Origin: Mesorhizobium sp.
GTDB lineage: Bacteria > Pseudomonadota > Alphaproteobacteria > Rhizobiales > Rhizobiaceae
Reading direction: 5' to 3'
Assembly: GCA_019635735.1 (NCBI GenBank)
Contig: JAHBYX010000002.1
Coordinates: forward strand, 675,331-739,330
DNA length: 64,000 nt
Part shown: positions 8,430 through 19,215 of the stretch, piece after piece
How the letters are laid out: each line of letters opens with the position of its first letter
Numbering within the stretch: the first letter of the stretch is position 1
Made by a program: the position numbers and the translations under genes
The notes under the pieces: generated by a model
Database searches by the model: none
Seen by the model: the letters and a program-made list of their open reading frames with translations, nothing else
Told to the model about the DNA's origin: nothing

Positions 8430-9302
8430 GTGCAGGACTACGGATCACAGTCGATGGCCGCGCCGCTCAGGCGCGTGCTGATGCGCCGGGCATCGAGCGC
8501 GATGCGCGGGGCCGATCCCGTTGAATGGCACTACGGCCCCAGGTTCGATTCCGCGCGCGCCGCCGCCGAGCACGACCGGCTGATCGACCTCGTCGCGGCC
8601 ACGGGCGCGGCGATCGAATTCCTGCCCGACGACGACGACGGCCTCGCCGATTCCGTGTTTACCCACGACCCGTCGCTGATGACCGAGCACGGCGCGCTGA
8701 TCCTGTCGATGGGCAAGGCGCTGAGGACGCCGGAGCCCGGCCTGCACGAAGCCGCCTACCGAAGGCTCGGCATCCCGATCCTGGGGCGCGTCGAGGCGCC
8801 GGGCACCGTCGAAGGCGGCGACTGCGTCTGGATCGACCGCACCACGCTCGCCATCGGACGTGGCGTGCGCACCAATCAGGACGGCATCCAGCAGGTCGCG
8901 AACATTCTCGGGCCGAAGGGCATCAGGGTCTACGGCTTCGACCTGCCGTTCTGGCAGGGCGAGGAGGCCTGCCTGCACCTGATGTCGGTGATCAGCCCGC
9001 TCGCCGACGATCTGGCGCTGGTCCATTCGCCGCTCCTGCCCGCGCCGTTCTGGCAACTGCTCAAGGCGCGGGGCATCACGCTGGTCGAGGGCGATCCGGA
9101 CGAGTTCCGCCTGAGCTTCGGCCTTTCGCTCAACGTCCTGCCGACCGCGCCGCGCCAGGTGATCGCCGTCGCCGGTTTCCCGAAGACGGCAGCCGCGATG
9201 CAGGCCGCCGGCTGCCGGGTCGAGACGTTCGAAGCGGAGGCGCTCTGCATTTCCTGCGAGGGCGGGCCGACCTGTCTGACGAGGCCGATATGGCGGGCCT
9301 GA
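8430..9302 (+). CDS. amidinohydrolase/amidinotransferase-family (DDAH/arginine-deiminase-like) enzyme
   Basis: 290 aa. Guanidino-modifying fold: FTHDPSLMTEHGALILSMG, VEGGDCVWID, the His region EACLHLMSVISPLADD and the catalytic Cys region CEGGPTCLTRPIWR near the C-terminus match the dimethylargininase/arginine deiminase superfamily. It likely hydrolyses arginine or a substituted arginine. The start is GTG 8430, with AGGAG 8 bases upstream; the next ATG is at 8454. It overlaps the following decarboxylase gene by 13 bp and is divergent from the basic-amino-acid importer. Confidence 0.85.
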   Translation: MQDYGSQSMAAPLRRVLMRRASSAMRGADPVEWHYGPRFDSARAAAEHDRLIDLVAATGAAIEFLPDDDDGLADSVFTHDPSLMTEHGALILSMGKALRTPEPGLHEAAYRRLGIPILGRVEAPGTVEGGDCVWIDRTTLAIGRGVRTNQDGIQQVANILGPKGIRVYGFDLPFWQGEEACLHLMSVISPLADDLALVHSPLLPAPFWQLLKARGITLVEGDPDEFRLSFGLSLNVLPTAPRQVIAVAGFPKTAAAMQAAGCRVETFEAEALCISCEGGPTCLTRPIWRA

Positions 9303-10873
9303 CGGTCGGCGAAACCCTCATCCGCCTGCTTGAGGCGCACGGCGTCGACACGGTCTTCGGCATCCCGGGCGTCCATACGATCGAGCTCTACCGGGGCCTT
9401 GCCTCGTCTTCGATCCGCCATGTGACGCCCCGGCACGAGCAGGGCGCGGCCTTCATGGCCGACGGCTACGCCCGCGCCTCCGGCAAACCCGGCGTCGCCT
9501 TCGTCATCACCGGCCCCGGCCTTACCAACGCGATCACTCCAATGGCGCAGGCGCGGGCGGATTCCATCCCGATGCTGGTCATCTCCGGCGTCAACCGGCT
9601 CGACACGCTGGGCAAGGGGATAGGCTATCTCCACGAACTGCCGGACCAGCGCGGCATGATGGAGAAGGTGGCGCTGTTCTCGCACAGGGTGGAAAATCCG
9701 GCCGAACTTGCGGACGTGCTGGCCCGGGCGTTCGCCCGCTTTTCGACCGGACGCCCGGGACCTGTCCATATCGAGATCCCGCTGGACGTCATGGGAATGC
9801 CCGCGCCTGCGCCGGCGCCCCGCACGGACAAGGCCTCTCCTTCCTGGGACCTGGGCAAGATCGGCGAAGTCGCGGCGAAGGCACGCGCCGCGCGGATGCC
9901 TCTAATCCTGGCCGGGGGCGGCGCGAGGCGGGCGGAAACCCCGCTGCGCGTGCTGGCCGAGCGTCTGGATTCGCCGGTGGTGACCACCGTCAATGCGCGC
10001 GGCCTCATGCATCGCCATCCGCTCGCCGTCCATGCCAGCCCGAGCTTGAAGGCGGTCCGGACGCTGATCGGCGAGGCCGATCTCGTCATCGCGGTGGGGA
10101 CGGAGTTCGGCCCGACCGACTACGACATGTATGCCGATGGCGGATTCGTTCTGCCGCGCCATCTCGTACGGATGGATATCGACGCGGACCAGCTGGCCCG
10201 GCATCCGGTGGCGATACCCTTGAAGGGTGATGCCGCCGAGCTGCTCGACGCGCTCGTCGCCGAGCTGGGTGACGACCGGACAGAGAGAGGCACCGGCGTG
10301 GAGCGCGCCACTGCTGCGCGCGAGGCGGCCTGGGCGGAGATCGGTCCCCTGATGCGGGACCAGGTCCGCGCGGTGGAAGCGATCCGCGACGCGCTGCCGG
10401 GGTCGTTGATCGTCGGCGATTCGACGCAGCCGGTCTATGCCGCCAATCTGTCTTACGACCACGATCGCTCCGGCGGCTGGTTCAACGCCGCCACGGGTTA
10501 TGGTGCGCTCGGCTATGCGCCGCCGGCGGCGATCGGTGCGGCGATCGCGCGGCCCGATCTCCCCGTCGTCTGCCTCGTCGGCGACGGCGGCTTCCAGTTC
10601 ACGCTGCCGGAGATCGCCGTCGCCGCCGAGACCGGAGCAGCCGTCACCTTCGTCGTCTGGAACAATCGCGGCTACCGCGAGATCGAGACCTCGATGCGCG
10701 AGGCCGGCGTCGAGCCTGTCGGCGTTTCCCCCGCCCCGCCGGATTTCCTCAAGCTTGCCGAAGCCTACGGGATCCCCGCCGAGCGGATCGCCTCGGCTTC
10801 CGATCTCGGCGCCGCGCTCATCCGCGCCCGCGCCGCCGGCGGTCCGCGCCTCATCGAGATCGTCGTCGATTGA
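9290..10873 (+). CDS. thiamine-diphosphate-dependent 2-oxoacid decarboxylase, probable 5-guanidino-2-oxopentanoate decarboxylase
   Basis: 527 aa enzyme of the acetolactate synthase/pyruvate decarboxylase family. N-terminal pyrimidine domain with GIPGVHTIELYRGL and the catalytic Glu in PRHEQGAAFMADGYAR; central domain; C-terminal ThDP/Mg site GDGGFQFTLPE...NNRGYRE. Sequence and setting resemble AruI-type 5-guanidino-2-oxopentanoate decarboxylase of the arginine transaminase route, but specificity is inferred. ATG 9290 lies within the end of the amidinohydrolase gene, so the two are translationally coupled. No transaminase is visible nearby. Confidence 0.82.
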   Translation: MAGLTVGETLIRLLEAHGVDTVFGIPGVHTIELYRGLASSSIRHVTPRHEQGAAFMADGYARASGKPGVAFVITGPGLTNAITPMAQARADSIPMLVISGVNRLDTLGKGIGYLHELPDQRGMMEKVALFSHRVENPAELADVLARAFARFSTGRPGPVHIEIPLDVMGMPAPAPAPRTDKASPSWDLGKIGEVAAKARAARMPLILAGGGARRAETPLRVLAERLDSPVVTTVNARGLMHRHPLAVHASPSLKAVRTLIGEADLVIAVGTEFGPTDYDMYADGGFVLPRHLVRMDIDADQLARHPVAIPLKGDAAELLDALVAELGDDRTERGTGVERATAAREAAWAEIGPLMRDQVRAVEAIRDALPGSLIVGDSTQPVYAANLSYDHDRSGGWFNAATGYGALGYAPPAAIGAAIARPDLPVVCLVGDGGFQFTLPEIAVAAETGAAVTFVVWNNRGYREIETSMREAGVEPVGVSPAPPDFLKLAEAYGIPAERIASASDLGAALIRARAAGGPRLIEIVVD

Positions 10874-10969
10874 GGCGCATTCTGCCGCGCCTCGTCGCGC
10901 TTGGCGATCCCGGCGAAACGGACTAATACGACAGCGGTTTTTCATTCGATTGCCGCGCCGGAGCCTGCA

Positions 10970-11944
10970 ATGACCCTGATCACGGAAACGTCGAAACTCG
11001 TCACCGTTTTCGGCGGTTCGGGCTTCATCGGCCGCCATACCGTACGCGCGCTGGCCCGCCGCGGCTATCGCGTGCGCGTCGCCGTGCGCCGGCCGGAACT
11101 CGCCGGCCACCTCCAGCCGCTCGGCAATGTCGGCCAGATCCAGCCCGTCCAGGCCAATCTGCGCGTCCGCTGGTCCGTCGACCGTGCCGTGGAGGGCGCC
11201 GACCACGTCATCAATCTGGTCGGCATCCTGCACGAAACCGGCCGCCAGTCGTTCAACGCCGTGCAGGATTTCGGTGCCCGTGCCGTTGCCGAAGCCGCCC
11301 GCGCCGCCGGCGCGAAGATGACGCAGATGTCGGCGATCGGGGCCGATGCGGCGTCCGAATCGGACTATGCGCGGACCAAGGCGCGTGGCGAGGCCGCCGT
11401 GCTTGCGACGCTCCCGGACGCCAACATCGTCCGGGCGTCGATCGTGTTCGGGCCGGAGGACGGCTTCTTCAACCGCTTCGCCAACATGGCGCGGTTCTCG
11501 CCGGTCCTGCCTTTGATCGGCGGTGGCACCACGCGCTACCAGCCGGTCTACGTGGTCGATGTCGCGGAAGCTCTGGCGCTGACGGTCGACGGCAGGGCCA
11601 GGCCCGGCACCACCTACGAGCTCGGCGGGCCGGAGGTGCTGACCTTCCGCGAATGCATGGAGCACATGCTGAGGATCATCGACCGAAAACGCATGCTCGT
11701 GTCGGTGCCGTGGTCGATCGCGAGGATCCAGGGTGCGATCCTCGGCATGCTGCCCAATCCGCTTCTGACGACGGATCAGGTCACGTTGCTCAGGAGCGAC
11801 AATGTCGTGTCCGAGGCGGCGAAGTCGGAAGGCCGCACGCTTGCCGGGCTCGGGGTTACGGCGGAATCGCTCGACGCGATCCTGCCCTCCTATCTGTGGC
11901 GCTACCGCGTGGCCGGCCAGTACACAAAGAGCAACCTGGCCTGA
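10970..11944 (+). CDS. complex I NDUFA9 subunit family NAD(P)-binding protein
   Basis: 324 aa extended SDR-like protein. Rossmann motif VFGGSGFIGRHTVRALARRG at residues about 12-31, then VINLVGILHETGRQSFNAV and RASIVFGPEDGFFNRFA, typical of the NDUFA9/39-kDa complex I accessory group in alphaproteobacteria. It probably binds NADPH and has a structural or quinone-related role. ATG 10970 follows CCGGAG. The TauE-like gene begins 4 bp after its stop. Confidence 0.88.
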   Translation: MTLITETSKLVTVFGGSGFIGRHTVRALARRGYRVRVAVRRPELAGHLQPLGNVGQIQPVQANLRVRWSVDRAVEGADHVINLVGILHETGRQSFNAVQDFGARAVAEAARAAGAKMTQMSAIGADAASESDYARTKARGEAAVLATLPDANIVRASIVFGPEDGFFNRFANMARFSPVLPLIGGGTTRYQPVYVVDVAEALALTVDGRARPGTTYELGGPEVLTFRECMEHMLRIIDRKRMLVSVPWSIARIQGAILGMLPNPLLTTDQVTLLRSDNVVSEAAKSEGRTLAGLGVTAESLDAILPSYLWRYRVAGQYTKSNLA

Positions 11945-11948
11945 TCTA

Positions 11949-12722
11949 TTGGATGTCTCTGTCTTCCTTCCCGACGGCCTCGGCTACGCGCCCGCCGCGC
12001 TTCTGATCGTCGCGAGCTTCTTCACCTCGGCCTTGACCGCCGCGTTCGGTGTTGGCGGCGGCCTGGCGATGCTTGCCCTGATGGGGCTGTTCGTGCCCGT
12101 CGCGGCACTGATCCCCGTTCATGGCGCCGTGCAGCTCGGCTCCAACACCGGCCGCGCCTGGAAGCAGCGCGCCAGCATCCGGTGGGACGTCGCCGCGCCC
12201 TTCGTCGCCGGCAGCATCATCGGCGCGATCGTCGGCGCCTTCGTCGTCGTTCAGCTGCCCGACGCGGTCATGAAGCTGGTGCTCGGCCTCTTCATCGTCG
12301 CCATTACCTGGACGAAGATCCCCGGCATGGACAGGCTCGGGCGCGCGGGCATTGCCATCGGCAGCTCCGTCCTGGCGGTGCTGTCTATGTTCTTCGGCGC
12401 GACCGGGCCGCTGCTCGCGGCCTTCTTCGGCCAGATCTTCGCCGGCGACCGCAAGGCTCTGGTCGCCACCCACGCCGCCGGCATGACCGTGCAGCACCTG
12501 CTCAAGATCGTCGTCTTCGGCCTGGCCGGCTTCGCCTTCGCGAGCTGGCTGCCGCTGGTCGCGGCGATGATCGTCTCGGGCTATCTCGGCACCGTCTACG
12601 GAACGCGCCTATTGGAGCGGCTGCCCGAGGAGAGCTTCGCCTTCTGGTTCAAGGTCGGGCTGACGCTGCTGGCGGCGGACATGGTGCGGCGCGGTGCGAC
12701 GGAATTGATCACGGCGGCGTGA
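11949..12722 (+). CDS. sulfite exporter TauE/SafE family permease
   Basis: About 257 aa with eight or so hydrophobic segments and the family patterns AAFGVGGGLAMLALMGLF (N-terminal repeat) and ATGPLLAAFFGQIFAGDRKA (C-terminal repeat). Family members move small organic or sulfur anions across the inner membrane; the substrate here is unknown. No ATG fits the N-terminus: TTG 11949 gives LDVSVFLPDGLGYAPAALL and is chosen, with translation probably coupled to the gene ending at 11944. Confidence 0.82.
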   Translation: MDVSVFLPDGLGYAPAALLIVASFFTSALTAAFGVGGGLAMLALMGLFVPVAALIPVHGAVQLGSNTGRAWKQRASIRWDVAAPFVAGSIIGAIVGAFVVVQLPDAVMKLVLGLFIVAITWTKIPGMDRLGRAGIAIGSSVLAVLSMFFGATGPLLAAFFGQIFAGDRKALVATHAAGMTVQHLLKIVVFGLAGFAFASWLPLVAAMIVSGYLGTVYGTRLLERLPEESFAFWFKVGLTLLAADMVRRGATELITAA

Positions 12723-12741
12723 AATTAGCGACTGCAACGCG

Positions 12742-12769
12742 CTTGCGACTCGAAACGCCATTCTTATAT
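12742..12769 (+). promoter_or_regulatory. RpoH (sigma-32) promoter of dnaKJ
   Basis: CTTG at 12742-12745, 17 bases, then CTTATAT at 12763-12769. This fits the alphaproteobacterial heat-shock consensus CTTG-N17-CYTATNT. It lies 124 bp before the dnaK start codon, just past the upstream stop. Confidence 0.8.
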
Positions 12770-12892
12770 ACACCGCAACCCGGAAAATCCGGCGCAGCGA
12801 TGCGGCGGAGTTCAGGAAACAACGAGTGAAGAGGGGTTGCCTCCTGGAACGCCGTCATGGGTCCTGGCAGCCTGCTAAGCGGAGAAGACACA

Positions 12893-14806
<1,914 letters not shown>

Positions 14807-14828
14807 CCTTCGGGATAGGCACGCACAG

Positions 14829-14850
14829 CGGCCGGCAGCGATGCCGGCCG
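14829..14850 (+). terminator. hairpin after dnaK (attenuator or processing site)
   Basis: CGGCCGGCA and TGCCGGCCG form a perfect 9-bp stem closed by a GCGA (GNRA) tetraloop, followed by TTTCG. The short T-tract suggests partial termination between dnaK and dnaJ, which would lower DnaJ relative to DnaK. Confidence 0.5.
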
Positions 14851-15053
14851 TTTCGTATTGAGCGGGTGGCGCGTCGACGCGGCCGGAGGCGCCCGCAGAT
14901 CTTCATGGCCGCCTCTCTCCTGATTCCTCGCCAATATCGCGAGAAAACGCGGCGTTTGCGCATGAAGCCTATGGCATCTGCGCGCCTGGCTTACTAAATG
15001 CGGGGCCGATACAGCGATTCTTCCGCTCGACTTCTTTTCGAACACGGGACGAC

Positions 15054-16172
15054 ATGAAAGCCGATTTCTACGAGACACTCGGCGTAGCCAGGGGAGCCGA
15101 CGAGAAGGAACTCAAGGTTGCCTTCCGCAAGCTGGCGATGCAGTTCCATCCCGACCGCAATCCAGGCGACGATGCCTGCGAGGCGAAGTTCAAGGAGATC
15201 AACGAGGCCTACGAGACCTTGAAGGATCCGCAGAAGCGGGCGGCCTATGACCGGTTCGGGCACGCGGCCTTCGAGAATGGAGGCATGAACGGCGGGTTCT
15301 CGGGCGCCGGCGGGTTCGCCGACATTTTCGAAGACATCTTCGGCGACATGATGGGAGGCCGACGCCGCTCCTCGGGCGGCCGCGAGCGCGGCGCGGATCT
15401 CCGCTACAACATGGAGATCAGCCTGGAGGAGGCCTTCACCGGCAAGACGGCGCAGATTCGCGTTCCCTCGTCGATCCAGTGCTCCGAGTGTTCCGGCTCC
15501 GGCGCCAAGCCCGGTACCCAGCCGGTCACCTGCGCGATGTGCAGCGGCTCCGGGCGCGTGCGCGCCAGCCAGGGCTTCTTCTCGATCGAGCGCACCTGCC
15601 CGCAATGCCAGGGGCGAGGCCAGACGATCAAGGACCCTTGCGGCAAGTGCGGTGGCCAGGGCCGCGTGACCGAGGAGCGCTCGCTGTCGGTCAACATTCC
15701 GGCCGGCATCGAGGACGGTACCCGTATCCGCCTTGCCGGCGAGGGCGAAGCCGGTGCCCGTGGCGGCCCGACGGGCGATCTCTACATCTTCCTGTCGGTG
15801 AAGCCGCACGAGTTCTTCCAGCGCGATGGCGCCGACCTCTACTGCAAGGTGCCCATCTCGATGACGACGGCCGCACTTGGCGGCACCTTCGAGGTGGCGA
15901 CGCTCGACGGCACCCAGACCCGGGTGAAGGTCACCGAAGGCACGCAGAACGGCAAGCAGTTTCGCCTGAAGGGCAAGGGCATGCCGGTGCTGCGCCAGCC
16001 CAATGTCGGCGATCTCTACATCCAGGTTTCGGTCGAAACGCCCCAGAGCCTCACGAAGCGCCAGCGCGAGCTGCTGGAGGAGTTCGAACAGATTTCCTCC
16101 ACGGAGAATTCGCCGCAATCCAACGGCTTCTTCTCGCGCATGAAGGATTTCTTCGAGTCCTTCGGCCAGTGA
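15054..16172 (+). CDS. dnaJ: molecular chaperone DnaJ (Hsp40)
   Basis: 372 aa type I Hsp40. J domain with FHPDRNPG (HPD motif near residue 33), Gly/Phe-rich linker ([16 protein letters not shown]), and four zinc-binding CxxCxGxG repeats [24 protein letters not shown] and CGKCGGQG, then the substrate-binding C-terminal domain. It stimulates the DnaK ATPase. ATG 15054. Confidence 0.98.
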   Translation: MKADFYETLGVARGADEKELKVAFRKLAMQFHPDRNPGDDACEAKFKEINEAYETLKDPQKRAAYDRFGHAAFENGGMNGGFSGAGGFADIFEDIFGDMMGGRRRSSGGRERGADLRYNMEISLEEAFTGKTAQIRVPSSIQCSECSGSGAKPGTQPVTCAMCSGSGRVRASQGFFSIERTCPQCQGRGQTIKDPCGKCGGQGRVTEERSLSVNIPAGIEDGTRIRLAGEGEAGARGGPTGDLYIFLSVKPHEFFQRDGADLYCKVPISMTTAALGGTFEVATLDGTQTRVKVTEGTQNGKQFRLKGKGMPVLRQPNVGDLYIQVSVETPQSLTKRQRELLEEFEQISSTENSPQSNGFFSRMKDFFESFGQ

Positions 16173-16286
16173 GGCGCTGCTACTTCGAGCTTGCCCGACA
16201 ATGTGTGCATCGCGGAATCTTCGGTCTTTCTTTTGGCGCGTTGTGGTCGCATAACGCAGCGTGAGATGACCACGGAGCCAGGGCCG

Positions 16287-16889
16287 ATGCGATCAAACAG
16301 CCTGAAGAAATCCATCGGCCGGCGGTTCGACGAAGAGCTGAAATTCTTCCGCGGCTGGATGGACAAGCCCCGCGCTGTCGGCTCGATCGTCCCGACAAGC
16401 AATGTCACGGCGCGAAAGATGGCGTCTGTTATCAATCCTGATTCCGGTCTCCCGGTTCTCGAACTCGGTCCAGGCACAGGGGTTATCACCCGCGCCATCC
16501 TTACCCGCGGCGTCAAGCCGCAAGATCTCTGGTCGATCGAATATTCCGCCGATTTCATCGAGCATCTGCGCAGCAATATGCCCGGCGTGAACTTCATCCA
16601 CGGCGACGCTTTCGACCTCGACGCCACGCTGCCCGAAAAAGGCATGATCTTCGACTCCATCATTTCCGGCGTGCCGCTCCTCAACTTCCCGGTCGAGCAG
16701 CGCGTGCGCTATGTCGAAGATCTCCTGGAGAGGATCCCCGCTGGCCGGCCGATCGTGCAGCTCACTTACGGCCCGCTTTCCCCGGTGCCGCCGCGGCGCG
16801 GCAACTACACTGTCGAGCATTTCGATTTCGTCGTTCGCAACATCCCGCCGACGCAGCTCTGGATCTATCGGCGCGGCGCGCGGGCCTAG
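16287..16889 (+). CDS. pmtA: phospholipid N-methyltransferase (PmtA type)
   Basis: 200 aa SAM-dependent methyltransferase. Motif I LELGPGTGVITRAIL sits near residue 56 and the N-terminal RRFDEELKFFRGWMDKP is typical of rhizobial PmtA, which methylates phosphatidylethanolamine stepwise to phosphatidylcholine at the membrane. Location next to dnaJ matches rhizobial genomes. ATG 16287 has GGAG 9 bases upstream; ATG 16266 (207 aa) is an alternative without one. It resembles rRNA adenine dimethylases, but the short length and context favour PmtA. Confidence 0.85.
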   Translation: MRSNSLKKSIGRRFDEELKFFRGWMDKPRAVGSIVPTSNVTARKMASVINPDSGLPVLELGPGTGVITRAILTRGVKPQDLWSIEYSADFIEHLRSNMPGVNFIHGDAFDLDATLPEKGMIFDSIISGVPLLNFPVEQRVRYVEDLLERIPAGRPIVQLTYGPLSPVPPRRGNYTVEHFDFVVRNIPPTQLWIYRRGARA

Positions 16890-16943
16890 AGACTTGATTC
16901 CCCTCGCCTGGCCCTTTAGCGGAGGGCAGGCCGGGAGTACGTC

Positions 16944-17534
16944 ATGACGCCGAGAATCCTCGTCTTCGCCGGATCGATCCGCACCGGAGCCTATAGCGGC
17001 AGGACCGCCGACATTGCCCAGACGGAGCTCGCCCGGCAGGGCGCCGAGGTCACGCGCATCTCGCTCGCCGACTATCCTTTGCCGATCATGGACCAGGATC
17101 TGGAGGTCGAAAAAGGCATTCCGGAGAACGCCTACAAGCTCGGCCGCCTTATCGCGTCCCACGACGCGGTGCTCATCTGCACGCCGGAATACAACGGCTC
17201 GATCCCGCCGCTGCTCAAGAACGCCATCGATTGGGTCAGCCGCATCCATCGCGACAACGGCAGGCCCATCACCATCTACCCGGGCAAGGTCGTCGCCATC
17301 TGCTCGTCCTCGGACGGTCATTTCGCCGGTATCCGCAGCGCCAACCATCTCCGCGCGGTTCTGTCCCACATCCAGATGGAGGTCATCGCACCGCAGGTCT
17401 CGGTACCGAGCGCGGGCGAAGCCTTCGACGAGGACGGCAATTTCAGGGAAGAGCGGCTGCGCAAGGGCATGACGCGGCTCTGTACCAGTCTGATCACACA
17501 TGCCCGGCTGCACTCCACGAGGATCGAGCCATGA
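16944..17534 (+). CDS. NADPH-dependent FMN reductase family protein
   Basis: 196 aa flavodoxin-like quinone/FMN reductase. FMN phosphate-binding loop [15 protein letters not shown] near the N-terminus and the isoalloxazine contact [18 protein letters not shown] are both present. It probably performs two-electron reduction of quinones or chromate-like acceptors. The stop overlaps the pyrF start (ATGA), so they are co-translated. Confidence 0.9.
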   Translation: MTPRILVFAGSIRTGAYSGRTADIAQTELARQGAEVTRISLADYPLPIMDQDLEVEKGIPENAYKLGRLIASHDAVLICTPEYNGSIPPLLKNAIDWVSRIHRDNGRPITIYPGKVVAICSSSDGHFAGIRSANHLRAVLSHIQMEVIAPQVSVPSAGEAFDEDGNFREERLRKGMTRLCTSLITHARLHSTRIEP

Positions 17535-18247
17535 ACGCGGTCGTGCGGGCCGGAATGCGCGACAGGTTGATCGTCGGCCTCGACGTGCCCTCGGTGGCCG
17601 AGGCAGAAAAAGTCGTCGCCGAACTCGGCGATGCCGTGTCGTTCTATAAGATCGGCTACCAGCTGGCCTTCGCTGGCGGGCTCGAATTCGCCCGCGACCT
17701 TGCGGCCGGCGGCAAGAAGGTCTTCCTCGACATGAAGCTCCTCGACATCGACAACACGGTGGCGAAGGGCGTCGAGAACATCGCCCGCATGGGGATGTCG
17801 ATGCTCACCCTGCATGCCTATCCAAAGGCGATGCGGGCTGCGGTCGAAGCGGCGAAGGGTTCGGACCTTTGCCTGCTCGGCGTGACAGTCCTGACCTCCA
17901 TGGACGAACAGGACATGATCGAGGCCGGCTACGAATACGATCCGCATACGCTGGTGCTGCGCCGCGCCGAACAGGCGCTCGCGGCCGGGATGGGCGGCAT
18001 CGTCTGTTCGGCGGAGGAAGCTTCGGCGGTTCGCAGGATCGTCGGCCCGAACCTCGCGGTGGTCACCCCCGGTATCCGTCCGGCGGGTGCGGATCGCGGC
18101 GACCAGAAGCGGGTGATGACGCCGGCCGACGCGCTCAGGTCCGGCGCCAGCCATCTCGTGGTGGCGCGGCCGATCGTCGGCGCGCCGGATCGGCGCCTGG
18201 CGGCGGAGGCGATCCTCAAGGAAATGAACAGCCAGGGAGGAATCTGA
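17531..18247 (+). CDS. pyrF: orotidine-5'-phosphate decarboxylase
   Basis: 238 aa TIM-barrel enzyme that converts OMP to UMP in pyrimidine synthesis. The motif [17 protein letters not shown] carries the catalytic Asp-Lys-Asp set, and VTPGIRPAG with [10 protein letters not shown] near the C-terminus bind phosphate. ATG 17531 overlaps the upstream stop; DUF1330 follows 2 bp after. Confidence 0.97.
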   Translation: MNAVVRAGMRDRLIVGLDVPSVAEAEKVVAELGDAVSFYKIGYQLAFAGGLEFARDLAAGGKKVFLDMKLLDIDNTVAKGVENIARMGMSMLTLHAYPKAMRAAVEAAKGSDLCLLGVTVLTSMDEQDMIEAGYEYDPHTLVLRRAEQALAAGMGGIVCSAEEASAVRRIVGPNLAVVTPGIRPAGADRGDQKRVMTPADALRSGASHLVVARPIVGAPDRRLAAEAILKEMNSQGGI

Positions 18248-18249
18248 TC

Positions 18250-18537
18250 ATGGCGAAGGGCTATTGGATCGCGCGTGTCGACGTGCATGACCCCGAGGGT
18301 TACAAGGGCTACGTGGCGACGGCCAAGCCGGCCTTCGAGCGCTTCGGCGCGAAATTCCTGGCACGCGGCGGTGCCTATACCGCGATGGAGGGCGAGGCTC
18401 GCGGCCGCAACGTTGTTATCGAGTTCGAATCGGTGGACGTTGCGAAGGCCTGCTACAACTCGCCCGAATATCAGGCGGCGAAAGCGATCCGGCAGAAATA
18501 CGCCACGGCCGAGATGGTAATCGTCGAGGGCGTGTGA
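18250..18537 (+). CDS. DUF1330 domain-containing protein
   Basis: 95 aa, ferredoxin-like alpha/beta barrel (dimeric Dabb-like fold). MAKGYWIARVDVHDPEGYKG and VVIEFESVDVAKACYNSPEY match DUF1330. The function of the family is unknown; it commonly sits beside pyrF in this group. AGGGAGG precedes the start. Confidence 0.93.
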   Translation: MAKGYWIARVDVHDPEGYKGYVATAKPAFERFGAKFLARGGAYTAMEGEARGRNVVIEFESVDVAKACYNSPEYQAAKAIRQKYATAEMVIVEGV

Positions 18538-19058
18538 CCCAGCCTTTCGCCGGGATTGCGATTCGGCGGACGACGCTGGACGATGCCTCTGCGGTGCTCA
18601 CGATCGGCGAACGCGCCGACCGGCTCTTTGCAAGACACGGCTTTCCCCAGATCGCTGAGCTGCCGCCCGCGCCAATCGAGGCTATTCGGGCTCTTCTCGC
18701 GGGCAACGATGCGTGGATCGCCGAAGCGAACGGGGGGTCGGCGGGTTTCGCCATCGCCGGACGGGCAGTTGGACAATACTGGTTGAGGGAGCTTGCCGTG
18801 GATCCCGCGCACGGACGGCGCGGAATCGGCACTGCCATCCTCGCAACGGTGCTCGAGAACGTGCGGAACACTGATCGCGCCGCCGTCTTTCTGTCTACTT
18901 TTCGGGAGGTGCCCTTCAACCGGCCCTTCTACGAGCGGCACGGCTTCGCCGTGGTCGAGCCCGAATCGGCGGCCCCAGAGCTTCGCAGGCAGTTCCTCAG
19001 CGAGGTGCCGCCAGGTGTCGATCCGGTCACGCGAGTCCTGATGGTATGGCGTCCGTGA
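18534..19058 (+). CDS. GNAT family N-acetyltransferase
   Basis: 174 aa. The acetyl-CoA binding motif A is ELAVDPAHGRRGIGTAILAT, followed by motif B around RPFYERHGFAVVE. The substrate is unknown. GTG 18534 overlaps the DUF1330 stop (GTGA), marking it as the last gene of the pyrF unit. Confidence 0.9.
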   Translation: MTQPFAGIAIRRTTLDDASAVLTIGERADRLFARHGFPQIAELPPAPIEAIRALLAGNDAWIAEANGGSAGFAIAGRAVGQYWLRELAVDPAHGRRGIGTAILATVLENVRNTDRAAVFLSTFREVPFNRPFYERHGFAVVEPESAAPELRRQFLSEVPPGVDPVTRVLMVWRP

Positions 19059-19215
19059 CTACTTGTTAGGCAACTAAGGGCAAAATAGCGCGCAATTCGC
19101 ACGCAAACTGTCCAAAGGTCGTACTTCCACCAGTTGCCTTGGAACGTTTTGCTGATAGCTTTGTTGCAGGGCAGCATACGACGTTCCTAGCCGATCCGGC
19201 GCATCAAGGGGTTCG

